The notes beneath the pieces were generated by a model. The model worked only from the letters and a program-made list of their open reading frames with translations, had not been told where the DNA came from and searched no databases. A stretch of 64,000 bases of DNA, taken from NCBI GenBank assembly GCA_963575745.1, contig CAUYUJ010022426.1:601947-665946 (forward strand), in the 5' to 3' direction. This document shows, piece by piece, positions 54,055 to 64,000 of this stretch. This stretch comes from Prorocentrum cordatum (Eukaryota > Sar > Dinophyceae > Prorocentrales > Prorocentraceae). The number at the start of each line of letters is the position of its first letter. Positions within the stretch are counted from its first letter, which is position 1. Made by a program: the position numbers and the translations under genes.

Positions 54055-57000
54055 TCAAGCTTGTGAAACGTTTGCCGGCTCACAGGATGTCCACAACTCT
54101 GTGCAGCAAGCGGCCCTGATCCATCGTAGGTCGTTCGTGTTGTTGTTCTCGTATTGTCGTGGTTGGGTGGCTGCCCTGTTCTGTTCCTCTACGGCCTCGC
54201 TGTCCAGACTGTGCAGGAAACTGCGGATATCGTCGTCCCACCGCGTTGGGGGTCCCCTTTGCTGCCGTCGTCCGCGCTCGCGTGTATTGAGATTCGGGTT
54301 TTCCATTCCAGCACTCTCCGGGTCCAGCGCGTCGTGGGATGGTGAGTCACCGTACTCGCCCATCGCCATACCATTCTACGATGTATATACAATACGTCTG
54401 GTATGTCGTGCATGAGCATGAGTGATTCCGCCCTCCGCGTGCTTCTGCGGATGAAGTCGGACCACAACTCCAGGTCGTCATCCCCCCTGCTGCTAGGCTG
54501 CGTGTCCTCGTCGTCGTTGCCTGCGTCTTGCAGATTGAGCGGGTTGGGAAGGTCGCTGCGTACATCGGAGTCGGTGGAATCGTTGGAATCGTTGGAGTCG
54601 CGTGGATTGGTGGATCCCTTACTGTGGTGGTGGGTGTTGTCTGGGGTTGCTGCTGGGTCGTGGTGCGGTGCTGGTGCAGCTGTGCGTCTCCTCGGTGTCC
54701 CTATGATTAGTCTGATCATGCGTCGCTGCGTTCGTCGTAGCTGCTGCTTGAGGGGCTCTGTCAGAGTGCAGGCTTCTGCGCCGTACGTCATAGTAGGGAT
54801 GCCTGCACCCTTGCAAAGTCGCAGTCGATGTCTCAATGGGTAGTGTTTGCTGGTGAATTCTTGTCGGTGGCCGCTAAAACACGCCCACGCAGCTTGAATC
54901 CGGTGCTGGACTTCGGTCGCGGCGGCGTCGTGGAAGGTGATCGTCTGGCCTAAGTACTTGATGATGCTGGTTCGTGGTAGGATTTCGATGTCCATCCTTG
55001 TTACTGTAGCCGTCCGGTCACGGTTGCTAAACTGGTTGGTCATGATATTGGTTTTGGTTGGGTGGAGCTCCAACCCATGTGGCTTGGCAGATGTGATCAA
55101 ATCTCACAGGGAGTCTTTTCAAATTGTGCAGTGTTTGGCTGGTCAGCAAATTGTCGTCTGCAAGCCGGAGGTTCGTGAGTGTCGAATCGTCGGCGTGGCC
55201 CAATTGAACGCCCCGGCGTTTTCTCTGCCAGTCTGAGACCAGCGGTGCTAGTAGTACATGCTGAAGCAGGGCGTTGAAAAGTGATGAGCTCAGCGGATCT
55301 CCTTGTTTTGTGCCGCGACGTAGGTCGAAGGGTCTGCTGGTGGTGTCGGTGCGCACCACGGCTGTCTGGTCACGATACAGGCGTCTGAGACAGTCCACGC
55401 ACCCCGGCGGAACGCCCTGGCGGTGTAGCGCTGCCCACAAGCTGTCGCGTTCAATTGTGCCGACGAAAATTGTCTTAAAATATATGGCGGCTATCCATAG
55501 ATGCTGGTTCCATTCGGCAGCTCTTTCTCGTAGAAAGTTAAAGGTAAAAGGATGATCACGCTTTCCCCGGCCAGGTCGGAAACCAGTTTGGTCGTCAGCT
55601 TGTTGTCGGTCCAAGTGCTAAGTCTCCCGACTTAGGAATTAGTGTGGTGACGGCCCTTCTCCAGCTGGCTGGCGTGGGAACGTCTACCTTGATGACTATG
55701 CTGTACAGTTGCAATAGGGCGCGTTGGAGTTCTCGGCCTGGTTGTTGGAGCATGTCAGCCCGAATGCCGTTGGTGTCGGGTGCTTTGCCGCCCTTGAGTT
55801 CTGAGATTGCTGCTACGAGCTCTTCTTCAGTGAAGGGTGGGATCTGCTGCGGTGTGCACTTTGCGTCTGCTGGTCGATCCCCCGCGATGGAAGAGGCGTA
55901 CAACTCGGCGTACTAATATCCGCATGCGTCCGCGATCCCTTGTCTGGTTGTCTGCTTGACACCGTCGCCCCCAACATGTCAAGAATGGGCGTCTTCTTTC
56001 TCCGGGCTTTGACGGACCTGCTGTGCTTCGGGCCCTTGTGCTGCTCCAGAATGCACTTTAGCTGACCGCCCCGGGTGGCGCGCTTTTGCCGTCGCATGTT
56101 ATGCTGGATGTCTTTGCTGGTCGCTCGTCGGGTGACGGTATCTGCGGCGGGTGTGCATCGGCGTCGTTTGACAAGGTCTGCAATGATGTCGTCGTGACGT
56201 TGGTGCTGAGGGTCGCTTGCAGTTGTTGCGTCCGTGCGCGACGGCGTCGCCTCGGCGTTCGCGCCGTCGGCTGCTGAAGCGCACATGCTCTGCTCGATGA
56301 CGGCGCTCAGCTCCTGCGGGTCTGTCGGCAACTCTCCGGTCTGAAAGTGGACGCCCAAGTGACGCTGGCACCTGTCGAAGTTGACGTTCGCCCAGCACTG
56401 GCTGCGGGAAGCGGCGTTTGAAGAAATGCTCCTCGAAGAGCGCCTGGCGTTCGATGCTGCTCGCGCGGGGAAGCGACTGCGGAGCATGACGACATTGTGG
56501 TCCGAGTTGAAATCAATGATGTTCGAGGCTTCGGCGTCGAGGCACCAGGGGAGGCAAGCTTCGATCCACCAGTGTATAATCGCACTGTCGCGGGTTTTCA
56601 GCGGCTGCGATGCACGCAATCTGCTTATTTGGCGGTTTGCGGAAGAACGTGTTCGTGATCGAGAGCATCTCGGTTGTGGCCCAGTGCCGCAGCCATTGAC
56701 CTCTGGAATTTTCGTCGCCATATCCATGGGAGCCTACAAATCGAGACGAAACATCGTTGACTGTCCGAGATGTGCCTGTGGACGCATGCTCCGACCGCGG
56801 TCGCGCCCCAACCTGGGCGAAGAAGTCTGCAGCAATAATGGCCCGTATGTTGCGCGTGCGGGACTCCTTGAGCATGGCGCCGCTCCCGTCGTACATGCCT
56901 TGCATGCGTGCGTCGGTATGCCCGGCATGCGGAAAGTATGCTGAGACCAGCTGTATTCGGATGCGCCCCTTTTTGGTGATCATTGCAGCGAGCCTCGCAT

Positions 57001-57640
57001 TGACGGCCTGGAGCTCTGATAAGTAAGACTTCCAGCGTTTGTGCACGAAGATTGCGACACCATGGAACCGCCGGTCGTTTCCAGAGCCTGCGGAAGTGCG
57101 CCCCTCGACGTAATCCTCAATTCCTTTTGCTCTGTCCTCCAAGTTTCATTGATCAGGATGGCGTCCCAATGCTGATTCTGCACGTCATGTAGGAGTTCCT
57201 CGATGCGGTCATCACTTTCCAACGGCCTCGCATTTTTATGGATGATGGTGAGTGCGGTGCAACTCCTGTTCTTGATGGTGGCTGCTGGCGGTGCCGGGGG
57301 AGTTTGGTCGGGGAGGAAAGGAGGGGGTGGTTGGTGGTTGGGCAAAATAACAGGGGCCGTCGTCGTCGTCGTTGTCGTCGCGTTCTGTTCGCCCCTGGCG
57401 AAGCGGCAGAAATCGTGGTGATGCAATCGGGCAATCGCTTTCTGCGCCGCTGAACTGCCCTCGCCCTCTTCCTCCCGTGCGCGGCGGTGGTCCTCGAAAG
57501 GCAATGGTTGGATTGACTCGCAATGCTGGTCGGTGGTGGTCGATTCCGGTGACGCTGCTCGTCGGCGGTGGCGTGGTCGGAAGTTTCCCATCGGTCTTGC
57601 TGCTCGTGTGTCGATGCTGTTGAACTGTGGGGTCAAAGAC
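54055..57640 (-). pseudogene. Degenerate LINE-type (non-LTR) retrotransposon with endonuclease and reverse transcriptase
   Basis: Minus-strand order: a Pro-rich leader, then the endonuclease/exonuclease/phosphatase domain (IIHKNARPLESDDRIEELL, WDAILINETWR, FHGVAIFVHKRW, ADFFAQVG in place of GDFNA.VG, and finally FNSDHNVV). RT follows (PFTEEELVAAISELKGGKAPD, LIPKSGD, TGFRPGRGKRD, LRRGTKQGDPLSS, LRLADDNLL) and the C-terminal part (IKYLGQTITF, YGAEACTLTEPL, RRTQRRMIRLIIGTPRRR, RWDDDIRSF). The product changes frame at least six times (near 57110, 56570, 55870, 55620, 55090 and 54350). RT motif A reads AIYFKTIF where AIDFKKAFD is usual, so the catalytic Asp is gone. It cannot be active. A GAAGC microsatellite at 53936-53962 lies about 90 bases beyond its 3' end. 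Confidence 0.9.
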
Positions 57641-57849
57641 GTCAGACTCGTTGTGCGATGCCTCGCGTGGGTCGTTAGTCTGTTCGCTCAAGGAGGAACG
57701 GGTCAAAGGGAGGGGCTGGGTAAGGCAAGTCTGAAAATCGTCGTCTGCGTCGACGCGTCCGCCGAATTCATGACATGATGGTCGTAATCGCAGTGATGCG
57801 ATAGGGAATTCGCCTTCTAAATTTCTGTACACTCCTCGTCGTCCTCCTC

Positions 57850-58960
57850 CTCCTCCGGTGGGAATTGGTGGTTGTGTGCGGGGGTCGGTGTTTGGCGTGG
57901 CTAGTGTTGCTTGTCGGTGCTGGTCAGTCTGGTTGGGTGTAGACGTCGCTGTTGGTGACCTGCGGGGGTCGCTGCTGGTCGGTGTAGGTCGGTGGTGGTG
58001 GAGGTTGGTGGTCGGTTGTTGGGATGCTTGGTCGATCGCTGGTCGGAACTGGTTGTCTGTGGAGGTCGCTGTTGGTCAGTCTTGATCGGTCGGGTAGTCG
58101 GAGCTGGTGGTCGGTGGCTGGGCTGGTCGGCTGGTCGCTGGTCGGCGCTGGTGGTCTGTGGAGGTCGCTACTGGTGGTCAGTAGTAGTCGTTGCTGGTTG
58201 ACGTTAGTTGTCGGTGGTCGGTCTAGTGGTCCGTGTTTGGGTTGGTCGAATTGTCTCCGGTCGAGATCTACCCTACACGCATGGTGAGGAAGGAATCGGT
58301 TTTCAAAAGCAACTGTTATCTCGCTTGTACCGTCCCTCGCGAAGCTCATCCCGATGCCTTTTGACCCAGCCTCCGGCGTGCGGCGGCATCCGCTTTTTGG
58401 CGCCAACTGTGGTGGCATGGTGTCCGCTCTCGAAGCCCGTACAATGTGGTCGGTGTTGTTGGTCTGCGGAGGCCGTTGTTGGTCAGTGTTGGTGGTCGGA
58501 GATGGGATGTGGAGGTCGGTGTTTGGGTTGGTTGGTGATGCTGGTCGGTGGTCGGTTTGGCTGTTCGTGGACATCGCTGCTAATGGTCCGCGGAGGTCTT
58601 TGTTGATCGGTGTTGGTCGTGGTCGGGATGATTGCTGGCCGTTAATTGGGTTAGTGCGCTGGTGGTTGGTTGGTGCTGGCTGTCTGCCGAAGTCGCTGTT
58701 GATCACTGCTGGTTGTTATGATGGTCGTTGGTGGTGGTCGGTGATTGGGGTGGTCGGCTGGTCGCTGATAGGCGCTGGTTGTCTGTGGAGGTCGCTGCTG
58801 GTAGTCTGTGGTGGTCGCTGTTGGTTGGTGTTGCTGGAGGTCGGTGGTCGGTCTGGTGGTCGACGTTCGGGCTCGTCGGTCGGTCTCTGGTCGGCGTTAG
58901 TCTGTGGAGGTGGCTGCTGGTCGGTGCTGGTGCGCTGGCTGGTGCAAGGTTCGTCCGGCC
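57850..58960 (+). repeat. GGT-rich minisatellite (TGGTCGGTGCTGG type)
   Basis: Degenerate units of about 33-40 bases with GGTCGCTGGTCGG and GTCTGTGGAGGTCGCTG. A non-repetitive insert at 58270-58440 reads GIGMSFARDGTSEITVAFEN on the minus strand, which looks like an exon fragment. Confidence 0.85.
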
Positions 58961-59201
58961 ATGCTATTCGGAGCTGTCCCTCATGAACATGGCCACGCTG
59001 TGGTCGGAGAGGAACGCCTTCCTGCAAATAGACCTTATCAGACTCCTGTGTTAGGGATCCGCAGGCGCCCTGACAGGCGGTCGGAAAAAGACGATTGATT
59101 CTACAAACTCCAAGTGTCCCAGAACTACTCAAGAATAGATCAGAAGCTTGGAGAGTCTGGGGTGGTACATGAAATTCTGATCTGGGGCCAAGGCTGAGAC
59201 G

Positions 59202-59908
59202 TCACTTGGCGTCGCGATCGTTCCGCCACTGCTCCATGAACGTCACCACGTCCTGGTTGACCTGGTCTCCGTCCGCGTACGTTTCGAAGCTGCCGTCCCC
59301 CTTCACCTCGGCAGCCTTAGTTCTTGTGTCCCTGAATATCCGGATCGACTTCTGTTCAAAAAGCTTCTCCATCAGGTGATGTTTGATCTGGCCCAAGGTT
59401 TTGTCGATGATTCTCTCTTCGATCGTATTATTGCTGGTGAACCAAATTTCCCCCCACACTTCCACGTTGTCTTCTTGTTCTTTCCATCCTCTTTAGGAAG
59501 CCCAGTTTAGCAGAATCGGTTGTAACATTCCATAGCGTCGACATCTGCTGGGTCGAAGAAGGTTGAGACGCTTCTGATTATATCCTTCACCTCCACATAA
59601 AGATCCCCCGTTTTGTCATGTATGTTCGTCACGTCAATCGCCATATCCTCCATGCCCTTCCACGTCGGATGGAGCATCCCCCTGAGTTTGGTCATGTTCT
59701 TGGAGAGCTTTTCGAATATCTAAACCTGTCTCTTCTCGAACTTCTGGAACGACTCTGGTGCTCCAGTGTCGACGATGTCATCGTCGCTCGAGATGTCTTC
59801 GAGGGCCACCATCTTTTCGTCGGGGTTCTTCTTCGCGGCGTTGCGCTCGGGTGTTGCACCTGAGGGTTCCGCCTGGCGCTTGGACGCCACCGGACTCTTG
59901 CCACCCAT
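59202..59908 (-). pseudogene. Broken gene of unknown function
   Basis: The ATG at 59908 gives MGGKSPVASKRQ, then VALEDISSDDDIVDTG and PESFQKFEKRQ, followed by an in-frame TAG (59722-59720). The same frame continues IFEKLSKNMTKLRGMLH and DKTGDLYVEVKDIIRSV to a stop at 59507. A different frame then carries VEVWGEIWFTSNNTIEERII, LMEKLFEQKSIRIFRDTR and VTFMEQWRNDR to 59202. The sequence is coiled-coil-like and charged. One stop and one frame change mean it is a pseudogene or contains two small introns. It lies within the presumed ARF-GEF intron on the same strand. A retroelement ORF1-like origin is possible but unproven. Confidence 0.45.
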
Positions 59909-61159
59909 TGCTCGTAGGTGTAAGCTGGCTGTGTGAGCTGGCTGTGCAAACTGGCTGTGTAAGACCACAATGAGGAGGCCTACAGGGATGAGCCTTGAGC
60001 CTTGAACCCTTGTCCGCTACAAGGGGGGGGGAAGAAGGGAGAGACCGAGCTTGCGAGCGCCACAGCATGCTTGTTAGCACCGAGGCAGGCCTGCCACCAC
60101 CACGGCATGCCTGTGAACACCGCGCCAGGCCTGTGTTGGGACACGGGCACCCCACCCTCGTACACCCGGCACCATTACGGCAATTTGGCGTCAATCGGGC
60201 CTCCATTCCCCGCGCATCTGTCGGCTTCGCGTGTGTATTTTTCGCAGAATGATGCCGAATGCTCCTCGACGGCCCTCGCCGAACAAAAATGCACACTTCC
60301 GGGCGATGCCAAGGGAAGGGGGGCAGGGGGGTGGGGGCTACTCCCCGTGAAGAACGTGACGTGTTCTCCGAGGGGGGTGGACAGTACCCCTTGGAGCCAA
60401 ATGGCCTAGAGCGAAAAATGCCAGGGGCACTCCACGCGCGCACGGCACCGTAGTCCGAGTGCACTCCATCGGAGTAGCTAACCGACGTCCAAAAACAATG
60501 CGTATCCAGCGACACTCACGCCGATTAGCGGAACTGACTGCGGACTGCACCAGTACACCCGAATGCCAATGTCGAGTGAACCAGTGACAGGTGCGGATTT
60601 CTACTTGTCTGGCTGGGCGTTCTCGCAATGCCCGATCCTTTAGACAGCAACTCACGGAAGCCATTAATCATCGCCACGGCAACCCATAGCGCGCCAAATT
60701 GCGCACAAGGTGGACGACACGCATCTCCCAAACATGATGCTACTCGGAGCTGTCAGGCGCTGTTTGGGCGATCTTCGGCGGCACTGGGCGCTATTGAGCG
60801 CAATTGGGATCGGTGCGCGCGCCAGTGGGCGCTATACATTCGCTGCAAGACGAGCGGAATCTTTCGTGACTGCCTCTCTCAAGTCCTGGGTGTTCACGCA
60901 ATAGTGGCCGGCACTTCTCCGGCACACCACGCACCAGCCGAACTTGCCCGGCGGGCCAAGCTCCGGGCAGTCCTCGGCTATGGCACTCTGGCTCCCCGTC
61001 TTCTCTGCGGTGTCGAGGACCACCTCTTGCCATCGCTCGGGCGTCCATTCCATGTGCATGTTTCGTTTTCGTGCTTGTTTTCGTTTGCTCGATGATCCAG
61101 GATGCTCCTCCAGGGTCCTCGCCGAGATAAACATGCACACGTCCGAGCGATGCCAGGAC
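59909..61159. other. Presumed first part of the ARF-GEF intron
   Basis: 59920-59965 has three AGCTGGCTGTGTG units. 60060-60135 has two units with GGCAGGCCTG. 60220-60311 is a diverged copy of 61066-61158. On the minus strand 61060-60850 reads EWTPERWQEVVLDTAEKTG, KFGWCVVCRRSAGHYC and VNTQDLREAV, which looks like a coding fragment with a CxxC...C pattern but has no clear exon borders. Confidence 0.5.
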
Positions 61160-61924
61160 CTTGTCGACCAGCATCGTCACATAGGTGGACATCAGGTCGT
61201 GGAGGACCTGCCGCGGGGGGAGGAGGGCCAGCTCCGAGGCCGCCATCTTGGCCTCCTGCGCACTCCTCTGCGAGCTGACCACGGTCTCGTCAAAGGGCGC
61301 GGGGGTCGTCCTCGACATGTCGCCCGAGCTGAGCTCCATACGCTGGACGACCACGTTGAGCATCTGCGTCAACGAATTGTGCGCACTCCGCTGGCTGGAG
61401 GAAATCTTTGAATCTCGATTCAGCTTGAAGCAAGTGCTGACGGCAAGCATGAGCGACTCGTTGTGGACCTCACAGTGCTGGGAGGTGACAGCGCTCTCGA
61501 GGGAACGGATCATGTGCATCTGCACGGACTCGTCGCCCTGGTCGGCACAGTTGCAGACGCTCTCGATCACAGAGTCGATGAGGCGTCGGCCGCCTCCCTC
61601 CTTGAAGGGGTCACTGCCCATGCCGGCGAGGGCGCCAGACGCCAAAAGCTCTTGCGTGGCTTCGAGTGCGGTGGCGACCACCTTCGGGCTCCCTGCTGCC
61701 TCACACCCGAGACTCAGCGACTTGAAGAACGCGTCCGCGCCGCCCACCGTGCCCTCCAGAGCGGCGCCGTCCAGGCGGGCCAGATCCGCTGTGCTCTCGT
61801 CGCGCAGCTCCTTGAGCTTCTTGGGCGCCAGCCTGAGGATGCCCTGCAGGGCCTCCCGCAGCACGGCGTCGGGCGCCCTGCGCCCCGGGCCTTCGCGAGC
61901 CTCGGGCTGGGCCACGGAGAACAT
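61160..61924 (-). CDS. BIG-type ARF guanine nucleotide exchange factor, first exon with DCB domain
   Basis: The ATG at 61924 gives MFSVAQPEAREG, and the frame runs 255 codons to a GT 5' splice site (GACAAG/GTCCTGG). Residues of about 22-55 form the first helices. At about 114-126 RLIDSVIESVCNC, then SVQMHMIRSLESAVTSQH and CEVHNESLMLAVSTCFKLN, and at 185-197 LTQMLNVVVQRME are the hallmark motifs of the DCB domain of BIG1/BIG2/Sec7p (human BIG proteins have RLIDRIVETICNC and LTQMLNVIF). The DCB domain mediates dimerisation and recruitment to Golgi membranes. The exon ends in phase 0, matching the phase-0 start of the HUS exon at 37582, so both can belong to one gene with a very long intron; a small exon between them may be missing. 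Confidence 0.85.
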
Positions 61925-63455
<1,531 letters not shown>

Positions 63456-64000
63456 AACGCGGGGATCTCAGATCGAAGCCCCCCAGGGATGGCGAGGTCT
63501 AATTTGGGTCCGCGCGCGGCGTCACTGTACTTGGCCCCCCAGCAGGCCTCGAAAGTGGCAACAGTTTCACCGATCGAATCCCCCCAAGGATGGCGAGGTC
63601 TAATGTGGGTCCGCGCGTGTCGTCACTGTGCAGGCCTCGAAAGTGGCGACGGTTTCACAGATCGCAGCCCCCCCAGGGGTGGCGAGGTCGAATTTGAATC
63701 TGCCCGTGGCGTCACTGTGCTGGCCCCCCCAGCAGGCCTCGAAAGTGGCGACCGTTTCAGAGATCGCAGCCCCCCAGGGATGGCGAGGTCTACTTCAAAT
63801 CTGCGTGTGGCGTCACTGTGCTGGGCCCCCCAGCAGGCCTCGAAAGTGGCGACAGTTTCACAGATCGCAGCCCCCCCAGGGATGGCGAGGTCTAATTTGA
63901 ATCTGCCCGTGGCGTCACTGTGCTGGGCCCCCCAACAGGCTTCGAATGTGGCGACAGTTTCACAGATCGCAGCCCCCCCCCCCCCCCCCCCAGGGATGGC
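63456..64000 (+). repeat. Satellite of about 103 bp running off the window
   Basis: Five and a fraction units with GGGATGGCGAGGTCTAA, GTGGCGTCACTGTGCTGG, CCCCCCAGCAGGCCTCGAAA and GTTTCACAGATCGCAGCC. Spacing is 102, 89, 103 and 103 bases. The right end is beyond the window. Confidence 0.9.

Overview
The window is a GC-rich, repeat-saturated piece of nuclear genome that fits a dinoflagellate, possibly Prorocentrum-like (inference from base composition). Evidence seen: two sequences resembling the dinoflagellate spliced leader (2166-2186 and 35321-35342, both minus strand), a clear GC-AG intron, polypyrimidine trans-splice acceptors just upstream of start codons, fragments of Copia-type and LINE-type retroelements, and very long simple repeats and satellites. 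Nothing looks bacterial: there are no operons, ribosome binding sites, CRISPR arrays, or tRNA or rRNA genes that I could recognise.

Layout. 1-1283 is a near-identical partial copy of a gene found in full at 32.0-35.3 kb; it ends at a 100-N assembly gap. 1.6-2.2 kb holds a small hypothetical gene, and 3.6-5.7 kb a broken Copia pol. 6.9-8.1 kb is the first of three copies (E1, E2, E3) of a composite repeat with conserved ends, followed by an approximately 1.94-kb repeat module (A) that recurs at 27.1-29.0 kb (B). 10.1-13.4 kb is a large minus-strand gene of unknown function broken into three frames. 14.4-15.2 kb encodes a candidate HU/HCc-like DNA-binding protein. 15.2-25.2 kb is mostly satellites, G/C homopolymers and dispersed repeats. 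25.2-26.5 kb is E2. 29.8-35.3 kb is a three-frame minus-strand coding region of unknown family with a spliced-leader relic at its 5' side.

36.5-37.6 kb and 61.2-61.9 kb carry two exons of one protein family, a BIG/Sec7-type ARF guanine nucleotide exchange factor, in the same orientation and compatible phase. They probably belong to one gene whose intron (about 23.6 kb) contains the triplet-repeat block (39.8-44.0 kb), the satellite arrays, a PIF1-like helicase C-terminus on the opposite strand (47.2-47.6 kb), a foldback element (51.6-52.1 kb) and a degenerate LINE (54.1-57.6 kb).

The most interesting observation is the E family. E3 (45665-48424) interrupts a unit of a second satellite with what reads as a 3-bp ATT target duplication, and it encloses the last two helicase exons plus downstream sequence inside its own internal satellite. 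E1 and E2 have the same ends and internal satellite but no gene fragment. This looks like a transposable composite element that captured host exons, though that is an inference from three copies.

Most long open frames in this window are artefacts of triplet repeats, 90-bp or 10-bp periodic satellites, or antisense shadows, and were not annotated.
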